Below, one piece after another: positions 55,051 through 64,000 of a stretch of 64,000 nucleotides of DNA (position 1 is the stretch's first letter; each line of letters opens with the position of its first letter). The stretch comes from an uncultured Actinomycetes bacterium. Its GTDB lineage: Bacteria; Actinomycetota; Acidimicrobiia; Acidimicrobiales; RAAP-2. A program made the position numbers and the translations under genes. The notes under the pieces are model-generated. The model was not told the DNA's origin. It did no database searches and saw nothing but the letters and a program-made list of their open reading frames with translations. The stretch is taken from assembly GCA_903924205.1 (NCBI GenBank), contig CAIYAP010000003.1:1-64000 (forward strand), written 5' to 3'.

Positions 55051-55818
55051 CTACTTGGCGGCAGTGGCCGCGAGTGCGGATGCGAAGATCTGCCATGCCA
55101 GTAGCGACTTTGCCGCGAGAGACAGCACCAGGTAGGTCTTCTCGCCCACGAGGTAATTCGCGAAGCGTCCCACACGGCGATATTGCAGGTACTGCACGAG
55201 CGCGAAGCAGTTGAAGGCCACGAACAGCGAGACGTAGATGCCGTAGACGAAGCCGGGAGCGTGCTGGTGAGCACCGGGTCCAATGAGATAAACACCAATG
55301 GCGAGCCACGGCACCACGCCCGCCGCGCAGCCCAGCCAGAAGGGCAACAAGCTGCCACCGGGCTTTTCGTAGCGTTCTTGGAGAGCACCGAATCCGATCA
55401 TCGAGGCGTTCACACCAACGAGGGCTAACAGGGCGGCGATGTCGGAGATGCCCGTGAGTTGGGCAATGGCGACGATCATGAGCGATGACGAGAGCGAGTA
55501 TTCGAGCCAGCGATAGGGGTTGCGGCTTTCGCCGAGATGCGCTTCGTAACGCGAACGAAGGGGGCCAGCCACCAGGAAGTGAGCGACAGACGACAAGACG
55601 AAGAAGGCCCCGACGAGCCAGGCCAAACGCAGGCCTCCGAACAGATACATCTGGCGCGAGGTCGTTCCCGGAGGGCCGGCCATGTAGTTGGCATTGATGG
55701 GAAGAGCGAAGGTGTTGGCAAGCGCGATGATGGTGATCGCCGACATGAGGTGCAGCAACGCCGCCGCAAGATTGAAGTGGCGAAGTCGAGTGAATGAGGG
55801 TGACGAAGGCATATTCAT
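55051..55818 (-). CDS. heliorhodopsin
   Basis: A 255-residue protein with seven membrane helices of the heliorhodopsin family, not the type-1 pump family. The retinal Lys is K237 in VLSLAAKSLLAWQIF (helix 7). The Schiff-base counterion is E106 in RWLEYSLSSSLMI (helix 3); this EYSxSSS signature is diagnostic. His23 (helix 1) and His80 (helix 2) match the His pair of the reference protein 48C12. No DTD/NDQ pump motif is present, so it is more likely a light sensor or regulator. The topology is expected to be inverted (N-terminus inside). It is divergent from an epimerase gene 71 bp away. GAGGGG lies about 10 nt before the ATG. Confidence 0.92.
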   Translation of the reverse strand: MNMPSSPSFTRLRHFNLAAALLHLMSAITIIALANTFALPINANYMAGPPGTTSRQMYLFGGLRLAWLVGAFFVLSSVAHFLVAGPLRSRYEAHLGESRNPYRWLEYSLSSSLMIVAIAQLTGISDIAALLALVGVNASMIGFGALQERYEKPGGSLLPFWLGCAAGVVPWLAIGVYLIGPGAHQHAPGFVYGIYVSLFVAFNCFALVQYLQYRRVGRFANYLVGEKTYLVLSLAAKSLLAWQIFASALAATAAK

Positions 55819-55889
55819 GACACTATGACCCCTCGCTATGACGAGGGATCATGTCCCTAAGATGCGCTGATGACCCACAAGAGACTGCC

Positions 55890-56909
55890 ATGACCACCGT
55901 TCTTTTGACCGGCGCGAGCGGTTATATCGGTAAGCACATCGCGCTACAGCTTCTTGAGGCTGGCTACATCGTGCGTGCGTCGGTGCGCTCCCAGGTGAAG
56001 GCCGACGAGGTTGTTGCCGCTCTCGCACCGCACCTCAGCGATCCCACGGTCGCGAACCGTGTGAGCTTCGTCCATCTCGACCTCACCAGTGATGACGGCT
56101 GGACCACCGCGCTCGAGGGAGTCGATGTTCTGCTGCACACTGCTTCCCCGTTCTCCGTCGACAAGGTGAAGGATGAGAGCATCCTCATTCGCCCGGCGGT
56201 CGACGGTACCTTGCGCGCACTTCGTGCCGCACGGGCGGCGGGCGTGACGCGCGTCGTGGTGACGTCGTCGAATGCTGCCATTCAGGGTGCCGTGGTGCCG
56301 GCAGGTCCCGTCACCTATGACGAGAGCTTCTGGACTGACGTCACGTCACCGATTGGACGCGACCCCTACACCAAATCCAAGACCTTGGCGGAGCGTGCGG
56401 CATGGGACTTCGTCGCCACCGAGGCGCCAGAAATCAATCTCACCACCATTAATCCCGGCCTCGTTATTGGGCCGCCTCTGGACCGTCACTATGCGACGTC
56501 GGTGGAAGTCATAGAACGCGTGCTGGCCGCCAAGGACCCCGCCATGCCGGATCTCTCCTTCCCGCTGGTTGACGTGCGCGACGTGGCCGCCATGCACGTG
56601 CGCTGCATTGATCGACCCGTGACTTTTGGTCAGCGCTATCTCGCCGCGGCGGGTACCTATTCCTTTGTCGACATTGCACGCACCTTGAAGGCGGCCTTTC
56701 CGACGCGCAAGTTGGTGACCCGTCAAGCTCCCAACTTCCTCATCCATGTCTTGGGGCTCTTCGACGGTCAAATCAAGTCCATCATTCCCCTGCTGAGCAA
56801 GAAGATGTCGTTTAACGCCGCCAAGGCGACTCGCGACCTCAACATCGTCTTCATTGACCCCGCCACGTCTCTCGTCGAGACTGCCACCTTCTTGCTTAAC
56901 GAGAAATAG
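55890..56909 (+). CDS. NAD(P)-dependent epimerase/dihydroflavonol-reductase-like SDR
   Basis: A 339-residue extended SDR. The ATG at 55890 gives VLLTGASGYIGKHIALQLLE (TGxxGxxG). LHTASPF, VVVTSSNAAIQG and the active-site YTKSK (YxxxK) fit the dihydroflavonol-4-reductase-like branch. The substrate is unknown. It shares its promoter region with the divergent heliorhodopsin, so joint regulation is possible. Confidence 0.87.
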   Translation: MTTVLLTGASGYIGKHIALQLLEAGYIVRASVRSQVKADEVVAALAPHLSDPTVANRVSFVHLDLTSDDGWTTALEGVDVLLHTASPFSVDKVKDESILIRPAVDGTLRALRAARAAGVTRVVVTSSNAAIQGAVVPAGPVTYDESFWTDVTSPIGRDPYTKSKTLAERAAWDFVATEAPEINLTTINPGLVIGPPLDRHYATSVEVIERVLAAKDPAMPDLSFPLVDVRDVAAMHVRCIDRPVTFGQRYLAAAGTYSFVDIARTLKAAFPTRKLVTRQAPNFLIHVLGLFDGQIKSIIPLLSKKMSFNAAKATRDLNIVFIDPATSLVETATFLLNEK

Positions 56910-56969
56910 GCGGCATCGCGGACGTCGCCACCCCCGTACATTCGTAGTGTTCGCCGGAAGGAATTCGCC

Positions 56970-58667
56970 ATGACTATGCCCTCTGCTCTCGATATTGCAC
57001 GTGCGGCCACCTTGAGGCCAGTGACCGACGTGGCACGAGAGATGGGTATCAGTGAGGACTTCCTCGAGCCCTATGGTCGCCACATCGCCAAAATCAAACT
57101 GGAGGCCATCGACTCCCTGGCCGATCGACCACGGGCGAAGTATGTGGTGGTGTCGGCCGTCACCCCGACCCCGCTCGGTGAAGGCAAAACCACCACCACC
57201 ATCGGACTCGCCCAAGCTTTCGCCCACATCGGCAAGCGCGCGACGGCCGCTATTCGTCAATCGTCCATGGGCCCGACCTTCGGTATCAAGGGTGGCGCCG
57301 CGGGTGGTGGCTATAGCCAAGCCGTACCCTTCGAAGCCCTTAATTTGCACCTCACCGGTGATATCCACGCGGTGACCGCGGCGCACAACCAACTCGCCGC
57401 CATGGTGGATAACCATATTCATCACGGCAATGCCCTCGACCTTGATCCCGCGTCGGTCACCTGGCGTCGCTGTCTCGATATCAACGACCGTGCGCTGCGC
57501 AACGTCATTATTGGTCTCGGATCTAAAGACGATGGTGAGCCGCGTCAAAGTGGCTTTGACATCACCGCCGCATCCGAAGTCATGGCCATTTTGGCGCTGT
57601 CGACCTCGCTGCGCGATATGCGCCAGCGTTTCGGGCGCATCGTGGTGGGCTTTAACCGTGCCGGTGAGCCAGTCACCGCCGATCAGTTGAAGGCGGCGGG
57701 CGCCATGACGGTGATCATGCGTGATGCACTGAAGCCCAATGTGCTGCAAACCCTCGAAGGAACTCCCGTCATCGTGCACGCCGGCCCCTTCGGCAACATT
57801 GCGCACGGAAACTCATCGGTGGTGGGCGACCTCATCGGCATCCACACCGGTGACTATTTGATTACCGAAGCCGGTTTTGGTGCCGACATGGGCGCCGAAC
57901 GGTTTTTCAACATCAAGTCGCGCGTCTCGGGCCTCACCCCCGATGCGGGCGTGGTCGTCGCCACCGTGCGCGCCCTCAAGGCACATTCCGGTAACTATCG
58001 CGTGGTCGCGGGCAAACCTTTACCCGAGGCCATGTTGCAGGAAAATCCCGATGACGTGCGACGCGGGGCCGACAACTTGCGTAAGCAAATCGAGAACATC
58101 GCCATGCACGGAGTGACGCCGGTGGTGGCCGTCAACGCCTTCCCGGGTGACTTCGAGTCGGAATACCAGGTCATTCTTGACATTGCGAAGGAGATGGGTG
58201 TCCCCTGTGCGGTGAGTCACCACTTCTCGCAAGGTGGACGAGGGGCTATTGACTTGGCCCACGCCGTCGTCGAGGCAGCCGAACGTCCGAGTTCCTATAC
58301 GCCCCTCTATCCGACGAACATTCCTCTGCGAGAAAAAATAGACATCATTGCCCGTCGGGTCTACGGCGCCGATGGGATTGATATCTCTCCGGTCGCGGGC
58401 AAACAGCTGGACAAGTACGAAAAGTCCGGATTTGGCGACTTCATGGTCTGCATCGCGAAGACCCACCTCTCCATTTCCTCAGATCCGACATTGAAAGGTG
58501 CACCGACGGGGTGGCGATTGCCCGTGCGAGAGGTCCGTGCGTCGGTGGGGGCGGGCTTCATCTACGCCATTTGTGGCGATATGCGTACCATGCCGGGCCT
58601 AGGAATGCACCCCGCAGCGGAGTCAATTGATATTGATGACGATGGCAATATCGTTGGACTCTATTAA
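56970..58667 (+). CDS. fhs: formate--tetrahydrofolate ligase
   Basis: An ATP-dependent enzyme that makes 10-formyl-tetrahydrofolate from formate. The 565-residue length is normal. The P-loop is TPTPLGEGKTTTTIGL (near residue 70), followed by RQSSMGPTFGIKGGAAGGGYSQ and the family's EAGFGADMGAERFFNIK. GGAAGGAATT precedes the ATG as a reasonable ribosome site. It feeds one-carbon units to purine synthesis, in keeping with the purA/purB genes elsewhere in the window. Confidence 0.96.
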   Translation: MTMPSALDIARAATLRPVTDVAREMGISEDFLEPYGRHIAKIKLEAIDSLADRPRAKYVVVSAVTPTPLGEGKTTTTIGLAQAFAHIGKRATAAIRQSSMGPTFGIKGGAAGGGYSQAVPFEALNLHLTGDIHAVTAAHNQLAAMVDNHIHHGNALDLDPASVTWRRCLDINDRALRNVIIGLGSKDDGEPRQSGFDITAASEVMAILALSTSLRDMRQRFGRIVVGFNRAGEPVTADQLKAAGAMTVIMRDALKPNVLQTLEGTPVIVHAGPFGNIAHGNSSVVGDLIGIHTGDYLITEAGFGADMGAERFFNIKSRVSGLTPDAGVVVATVRALKAHSGNYRVVAGKPLPEAMLQENPDDVRRGADNLRKQIENIAMHGVTPVVAVNAFPGDFESEYQVILDIAKEMGVPCAVSHHFSQGGRGAIDLAHAVVEAAERPSSYTPLYPTNIPLREKIDIIARRVYGADGIDISPVAGKQLDKYEKSGFGDFMVCIAKTHLSISSDPTLKGAPTGWRLPVREVRASVGAGFIYAICGDMRTMPGLGMHPAAESIDIDDDGNIVGLY

Positions 58668-58790
58668 GCCGTCACTCGGTATCTCGGCGTGACCCTCTCG
58701 CGGATTTTTGTGCGGCTACCATAGAAACATTACAAGGGCACCGTGGCCCTCTTACCCGCTCCGATAGTGGCGGAAACTGGAGTATCCCTC

Positions 58791-61700
58791 ATGAAGAAAA
58801 ACCTCGTCCGCGCCTGTGCCTCGATATTGATGACGGTCGGCGCCCTGACGGTCATCCCGACCGTTGCTAGCGCCGCACCGACCGCCCCCGTGTTGGCTAA
58901 GCCGACCTTCAACATCGCATCAGACACGATTATCCAAATCGTCGTGTCAATGACGACTCCGGGGACGTACACGGGTACGACTCCCACCTGGACGTGGAAC
59001 GCCACGCTGTACAGCAAGAGCACGGGTCTCGCGGTGGGAGGGTGCAACGCGTCTCTGTCCAGTGTGGGAAGTTTGGGCTACTGCACGGTCACAGGATTGA
59101 CGGCGGGATCAACCTATTACGCGACGGTCTCGGCGTACTACACGACCTACGTACCTTCGAAAGCCAATAGTGACATCGGAACCGCCACCTCCAATGATGT
59201 GCGTATTCCGGTGTTGCCCTCGGCACCCAATGTCACCTCAGTGACGCCGACGACGAATGGGCTGGGAGCGCGTTTTTGCGGTAATCCGAATAACGTTTTT
59301 TGCGGCAATGCCGGCTGGGCCAAGTCGGTGACCGTCACGTGGACAGCCCCCGCCGATGACGGCGGATTGCCCGTGACGGGCTACACCGTGACGGCGGTCC
59401 CGAAGGATACGTACGCCCCGTTTTGCACGGGAACTCAGTCGAGTGGGCCATGTTATGACCAAGGTCAATCAAGTTGCACTACCACGACTGCGTTGAGTTG
59501 CGATGTTCCCAACTTGACTCCGGGGGCGAACTACGACTTCACGGTGACCGCCAAGACAGCAAAGGGTTCCACTGTGTCACCGGTCTTCCCGTCGATGATC
59601 AAAGCTATTCCCAGCTTCGTCATCACCCCGTCAAACTCGTATTACAGCTTCGGACCTGGCGTCGTTAATGCCACTAACCCCATCGTCACGGCGGGTGACG
59701 GGTGGGCAACGCTGACCTGGAATGCCGGCAATTTTGTTGCCAACGGCTATCCGATTACTAGTTACATCGTGAGCGCGACGCAGCAGTGGGGCCGTTCATG
59801 GTCGGGGCCGGGAGCTTCATGTCGCGCCTGCTCGTACGGCCCGCTGGATTCAATTCCGTCCGAGGTCACCGTGGTCGGCACCTGCGTCACGATTAACTTC
59901 ACCTGCACTATTTCCGGTTTGCACAATGGTGAAAGCTACGGCTTCATCATCCAAGCAGTGAACGCCCTCGGCACGGGACCGATCATGATGGGCTTCCAAG
60001 CCAATCCCGTTGGCATTCCGCATGCAGTGTCGAACATCATCACCCAAGTCGGCAAGGGATCTTTTGGTCCGGCCCTTAGTGTGAATTGGACTCAGCCGGA
60101 CAATTGGCTTACCGCCCCGGGGATTGGCTACTACGTCAGCATTCAGCCGACGGGACGAAGCACCATTCCACAAAACTGGCAGGGATATACGTCGACGGAA
60201 CTCTGTTCGGTGCAGGCGAGCCCCCCGTCATCACAGCAGAGCACCAACATCAACAACATTCCGTGGCTAACTCCGTATACGCCCGTACCGACGAATTGCA
60301 GCATTCCCATCCAATCGGCACCCCGTTGGCCAGGTGACAATGCTTTCCTGACTCCGGGGACGTCGTACAACTTGGTCATTTCAGCATGCAACTGGAGGGG
60401 ATGCGCGCAGTTGGCCACCTCTCCCGTCGTGATTCCCGCACCCGTGAAGGTGGATGCTCCGGCGTCCGCTGCGACGACGCCAGCGAGCACGCAATTGACC
60501 GTGAACTGGACGCCTGCCGCAACGGCGGGTGCCTCTCAAACGGATAGTTACCTCGTGTTCGCCGTTCCCGCGGGTACAGCAGTGGGTGTGAGCGGACCTA
60601 CCTCACCACCATCGGGCTATTGCCTATACACGGTGACCACTCCCGAAGTGGACAGTTGTGTCATCACGGGGTTGACCAACGGCACGAAATATGACGTCTA
60701 TGTCGTCCCCAAGAGTTCCATGAACGGGAACGGAACGATGGTGAAGACTTCGGGTATTCCCGGTGGACCGCCCAGCGTTCCCCTCAACCCGAGCGCCACT
60801 GCCGGAACCGATTCGCTGATTATCACATGGTCGGCTCCGACGTCCAATGGCGGAATCCCCATCACTAGTTACACCGCAACCGCCTACGACGCGTTGGGCA
60901 ACGTGGCGGGAAGTTGTACGTATCTCGCGACGAACCCCGAATCGAACACCTGCACCATTACCGGGCTCATGGCCGGCCCCTACACCACGAAGATTGTGGC
61001 GACCAATGCTGCCGGCAATAGTCCGGAGGCCACGACGACTCCCGCCGCGCCGATCCACGCCACCGCACCGGGGGCTCCTCTCTCGGCGTCAGCCACCGGT
61101 GGTCAGTTACAGGCAACCATTAGTTGGACTCCGTCGATCGATGACGGCGGTTCGCCGGTGACGAGTTACATCGCGGAACTGCTGCAAAACGGTGTCGTTA
61201 TTGGCTCGTGTGTCTACACGGTCACGCTCCCCGAAACTGATACCTGCACGGTGAACGGTGTTCCGGAAGGTGATTATGACGTTCGCGTCACGGCGACAAA
61301 CGTGGTGGGTGCGTCCAGCTCGACGACCACGACGGTCACGGTGTTGCCGAATACCTCAGCGCCCAGCGCTCCCCTCAACCCATCGGCCACGTCGAATGAC
61401 GACGGGCAGACCACGGTGACGTGGTCGGCGCCGACCGATGACGGCGGTTCGCCGGTGACGAGTTACACCGCGACGGCCTACGACAGCACGGGGGCGGAGA
61501 TTGGTTCGTGCACCTACGTCGTGGGGGAGCCAGAAACCGACTCCTGCGTGATTACGGGACTCACGAATGCCCTGACCTATTCGGTGGAAGTCGTGGCGAC
61601 GAACTCGGCGGGCGAATCGGTGCCCTCGGCGAAGGCGTCGGGTCGCCCCGCACGAGTTCCTGATGCTCCCGACGCCGTTACGGTCACCGATGGCGAAGCG

Positions 61701-63863
61701 GGTCAAACCACGGTGATGTGGGATCGTCCACTATTCAATGGCGGTCAGACGATCACCTCGTATACCGCGACGGCCTACGACAGCAACGGCACTGCCGTGG
61801 CGTCGTGCACCTACGTGGTGACCAACCCCGACATCAACAGTTGTGTCATCACGGGATTGACCAATGGCCTTGACTACACCATTCGTGTCACGGCACAGAA
61901 TTCACTGGGGACCAGTCCTGCGGCGGAAGCACTTGACTTAGCCACACCGACGAGTGTGCCGGGTGCACCCACCTCGATTCACGCGACGGGGGGCATCCAG
62001 ACGGCCACCATTAGCTGGACTCCTCCTACCGATGATGGAGGAAGCGTGATCACCAGTTACACCGTGAACTTGATTGACAACTTTGGCAATGTGGTGGGCA
62101 CGTGCACCTACGTGGTGACGAGCCCCGAAGTTGACCAGTGCACGGTGGAGAACCTGCTGGGGAACGAGTATCGAGTTGAGGTCACGGCGAATAATGCCCT
62201 GGGGGAATCTGACTTTGGAACCACCACCGTCATCGTCGTGGAAGCGGCGACGGTTCCCTCGACTCCGCCGGATGTGTCAGTGACTCCGGGTGATAATCAG
62301 GTCGTGGTGACGTGGTCACCGTCCGTGGACGACGGTGGCGCTGCCATCACTTCGTACACGGCGACGGCGTATGACGCGAACGGCAACGTGGTGGGCACGT
62401 GCACCTATGTGGTGAGTGCGCCGGAGTCCGATACCTGCACTATTACGAATTTGCCGGCGAATCAAATTATTAGCGTCTCCGTCGTAGCCACCAATTCAGT
62501 GGGCGACAGCATCCCCGGCACGGCATCGAGCGCGGGAACGACCACCGGTGTGCCCAACGAACCGACTCTCGCTCCCACCCCCCTCGTGGTGTCGGAGTCG
62601 TCGGTGCGCTTCACGTGGACGCCCAGCGTGTACGCCTCGTCACAGTCGGTGACCAGCTACACCGCGACCGTCTTCGACGTGAACGACAACGTGGTGGGGC
62701 AGTGCACGTACACCGTCGCGATCCCCGAAACGGACACCTGCGTCGTCACGGGACTCACGCCAGGTCAGACCTACATTGGCTCAGTGATTGCGCACAGCGT
62801 GGCGGGCGATAGCCCCGAGTCGCCTGATTCTGTCGAAGTCATTCCTGCCGGTGCGCCTGATGCACCACAGTCACCAGCCGTGGATATTGCGAACGGGCGA
62901 GCCACCATCACGTGGGCGCCGCCGGTGTCCGATCACGGTGCCATCGTGACCTCCTACTCCGCCACGCTGTACGGTCCGACCGGCACCGTTCTCGGCACCT
63001 GCACCTACACGGTGAGCGTTCCCGAGAGCGACCGTTGTGTGGTGACGGGAGTCACGACGACGGGTGCGGTGACGGTGAAAATCACGGCGACGAATCGTAT
63101 CGGCACCTCGGTCCCGTCGGCAGCAGCCATCGCGACACGCGGAGCCTTCTCGTGCCCGATGCCGAAGTACGTGGTGACGGTGGACGGTAAGACCTTTGCG
63201 TCCAGCAACCTGACGAACTGGTCCTCGACGACCTCGGCGTCGTCGGTGATGGTCAATGCCATGGGTATCGCTCGAAATGGTTTTGCCTACTCGATGGGCG
63301 CCTTTGGCACATCGCTGGGTCACCTTGTTCGTTTGGACCGATTGGGCAACCGACTCGATCTGGGTGTTATTACCGGACTGCCACGCAACGTGGTCTACTT
63401 GGCCGGCGATATCGATCAATCCGTGGGAAATCTCGGAACTCTGTACGTCTCGGCGGGAGCGGGCGCGTCAACGGTGTACGCCGTGGATATCGCACGACGC
63501 ACCGCCACGGTCGTCGCGACGCCCGGCGGCTTCGTTGCGGGCCTTGACTTGGTAGTTCTCCATCACGGTGGCAAGACGTGGATTTTCTCCATCACCACCA
63601 CCACCATCAACGGCTTCTCGGTGGGAGCTGGTCAGCAATTCGTCACCCGCTCGTTAGTGGGTTACGGCGATGCGAACTTGATCGGTGGAGTCGATGGTAA
63701 CTCCTTGATGGCTTTCCGTCGCAGCGGCAAGATCACGCAGTTCCAGAACTTGTTCACCAATCGCATGCAAGCCATTGTCCTGACCGCCACCTTGCCGGGT
63801 GCGGCGTCGGGCATGAACGCGGGTATCAACGTGGACGGCGCGCTGTGCGTCACGGGGGCCTAG
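58791..63863 (+). CDS. giant secreted FN3-repeat surface protein (1690 aa)
   Basis: The ATG at 58791 gives a signal peptide (MKKNLVRACASILMTVGALT, cleavage near ASA-AP). Residues up to about 570 hold four or so FN3-like domains with irregular Cys. Nine more regular units of about 85-95 residues follow to about 1450. Each has a pair Cys-x-Tyr...Pro-Glu...Cys (for example SCTYVVTNPDINSCVITGL), probably a disulfide. The last ~240 residues form a beta-propeller-like domain. No LPXTG motif or membrane helix ends it, so it may be released or held non-covalently. GGAG precedes the ATG. Confidence 0.85.
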   Translation: MKKNLVRACASILMTVGALTVIPTVASAAPTAPVLAKPTFNIASDTIIQIVVSMTTPGTYTGTTPTWTWNATLYSKSTGLAVGGCNASLSSVGSLGYCTVTGLTAGSTYYATVSAYYTTYVPSKANSDIGTATSNDVRIPVLPSAPNVTSVTPTTNGLGARFCGNPNNVFCGNAGWAKSVTVTWTAPADDGGLPVTGYTVTAVPKDTYAPFCTGTQSSGPCYDQGQSSCTTTTALSCDVPNLTPGANYDFTVTAKTAKGSTVSPVFPSMIKAIPSFVITPSNSYYSFGPGVVNATNPIVTAGDGWATLTWNAGNFVANGYPITSYIVSATQQWGRSWSGPGASCRACSYGPLDSIPSEVTVVGTCVTINFTCTISGLHNGESYGFIIQAVNALGTGPIMMGFQANPVGIPHAVSNIITQVGKGSFGPALSVNWTQPDNWLTAPGIGYYVSIQPTGRSTIPQNWQGYTSTELCSVQASPPSSQQSTNINNIPWLTPYTPVPTNCSIPIQSAPRWPGDNAFLTPGTSYNLVISACNWRGCAQLATSPVVIPAPVKVDAPASAATTPASTQLTVNWTPAATAGASQTDSYLVFAVPAGTAVGVSGPTSPPSGYCLYTVTTPEVDSCVITGLTNGTKYDVYVVPKSSMNGNGTMVKTSGIPGGPPSVPLNPSATAGTDSLIITWSAPTSNGGIPITSYTATAYDALGNVAGSCTYLATNPESNTCTITGLMAGPYTTKIVATNAAGNSPEATTTPAAPIHATAPGAPLSASATGGQLQATISWTPSIDDGGSPVTSYIAELLQNGVVIGSCVYTVTLPETDTCTVNGVPEGDYDVRVTATNVVGASSSTTTTVTVLPNTSAPSAPLNPSATSNDDGQTTVTWSAPTDDGGSPVTSYTATAYDSTGAEIGSCTYVVGEPETDSCVITGLTNALTYSVEVVATNSAGESVPSAKASGRPARVPDAPDAVTVTDGEAGQTTVMWDRPLFNGGQTITSYTATAYDSNGTAVASCTYVVTNPDINSCVITGLTNGLDYTIRVTAQNSLGTSPAAEALDLATPTSVPGAPTSIHATGGIQTATISWTPPTDDGGSVITSYTVNLIDNFGNVVGTCTYVVTSPEVDQCTVENLLGNEYRVEVTANNALGESDFGTTTVIVVEAATVPSTPPDVSVTPGDNQVVVTWSPSVDDGGAAITSYTATAYDANGNVVGTCTYVVSAPESDTCTITNLPANQIISVSVVATNSVGDSIPGTASSAGTTTGVPNEPTLAPTPLVVSESSVRFTWTPSVYASSQSVTSYTATVFDVNDNVVGQCTYTVAIPETDTCVVTGLTPGQTYIGSVIAHSVAGDSPESPDSVEVIPAGAPDAPQSPAVDIANGRATITWAPPVSDHGAIVTSYSATLYGPTGTVLGTCTYTVSVPESDRCVVTGVTTTGAVTVKITATNRIGTSVPSAAAIATRGAFSCPMPKYVVTVDGKTFASSNLTNWSSTTSASSVMVNAMGIARNGFAYSMGAFGTSLGHLVRLDRLGNRLDLGVITGLPRNVVYLAGDIDQSVGNLGTLYVSAGAGASTVYAVDIARRTATVVATPGGFVAGLDLVVLHHGGKTWIFSITTTTINGFSVGAGQQFVTRSLVGYGDANLIGGVDGNSLMAFRRSGKITQFQNLFTNRMQAIVLTATLPGAASGMNAGINVDGALCVTGA

Positions 63864-63892
63864 CCACTCGTTTCGACCATTCCCGTAGTACC

Positions 63893-63932
63893 AACAAAGG
63901 GCTGCTGCACTACGGTGCGGCAGCCCTTTGTT
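63893..63932 (+). terminator. terminator hairpin with UACG tetraloop
   Basis: AACAAAGGGCTGCTGCAC (63893-63910) and GTGCGGCAGCCCTTTGTT (63915-63932) form an 18-bp stem with one T-G wobble and a loop TACG closed by C-G, the very stable UNCG tetraloop. It lies 30 bp after the large gene's stop and could also end the minus-strand gene entering from the right. Confidence 0.85.
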
Positions 63933-63956
63933 AGTGATGACGCGGTGAAAGTATCT

Positions 63957-64000
63957 CTACAGCGAGTCGGCGAAATTCATCACCGCGGCGAAATACGCCT
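63957..64000 (-). CDS. 3' end of a gene continuing past the window (partial)
   Basis: On the minus strand the last bases read AYFAAVMNFADSL then TAG at 63957-63959. The terminator hairpin just beyond it supports a gene end here. Thirteen residues are too few to name the protein. Confidence 0.4.
   Translation of the reverse strand, partial: AYFAAVMNFADSL

Noticed and set aside
55051-55818. proteorhodopsin or other light-driven pump
   Set aside because: Helix 3 has EYSxSSS and no DTD/NDQ-type motif, so it is a heliorhodopsin and not a type-1 pump.
56346-57806. 486-codon antisense frame over the epimerase and fhs
   Set aside because: It is antisense to two confident genes and looks like reverse-complement codon bias.
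60600-63150. CRISPR array or other DNA repeat system
   Set aside because: The repeats are about 300 bp, diverged and in frame; they encode FN3 domains.

Overview
The window is chromosomal DNA of a high-GC Gram-positive bacterium (Actinomycetota), most likely of the class Acidimicrobiia and perhaps a freshwater lineage. Pointers are a dnaK-grpE-dnaJ-hspR-clpB operon behind a HAIR-type operator, an EtfD-like membrane Fe-S oxidoreductase, an F420-type luciferase-like oxidoreductase, split proline dehydrogenase and P5C dehydrogenase genes, paired GAF-ANTAR regulators, secreted proteins with FN3 repeats or Thr-rich tails, and a heliorhodopsin. The class is an inference; no rRNA is present to test it.

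Layout. 1-3.5 kb is an insertion hotspot: two different IS3-family elements, each with orfA/orfB in -1 register, flank a broken HNH-nuclease gene; the 3' half of a tRNA-Gly lies near an intact tRNA-Gly(CCC). 3.5-12.5 kb holds a secreted protein, dcd, an EtfD-like gene, a potA-D-B-C polyamine-type ABC operon, gpmA and a membrane-anchored protein. 12.5-22 kb carries the heat-shock operon, then a tightly packed glycosyltransferase and ABC-2 exporter. 22-31.7 kb has purA-purB, a frameshifted glycosyltransferase followed by two GAF-ANTAR proteins, a Lys/Arg-rich protein, a PHP phosphoesterase, pyrE and a GT87 mannosyltransferase. 31.6-35.5 kb is a proline-degradation cluster plus tRNA-Phe and tRNA-Asp. 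35.5-43.5 kb mixes small membrane proteins, oxidoreductases, an SGNH protein, an S51 peptidase, a GT4 glycosyltransferase, a ROK sugar kinase and an old-yellow-enzyme operon that includes a 54-residue zinc-ribbon protein. 43.5-51.7 kb has a large FN3/OmpA-like surface protein, TetR regulators, small-molecule enzymes, an orphan 3' fragment of a second FN3/OmpA protein and a secreted penicillin-recognising hydrolase. 51.8-54.5 kb is a four-gene operon (phosphatase, CxxC protein, amidase, 55-residue protein). 54.6-64 kb has a DUF1330 protein, the heliorhodopsin, an epimerase, fhs and a 1690-residue FN3 surface protein.

How it fits together. Many genes overlap by 4 bp (ATGA or GTGA), so the genome is compact and translation is often coupled. 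Nucleotide synthesis (dcd, purA, purB, pyrE), one-carbon metabolism (fhs), amino-acid and polyamine use (proline genes, pot) and fatty-acid electron transfer (EtfD) suggest an aerobic heterotroph. The large exported proteins and four glycosyltransferases point to investment in the cell surface. The clearest special feature is the heliorhodopsin at 55051-55818, in which the retinal lysine and its expected partner residues can be placed.
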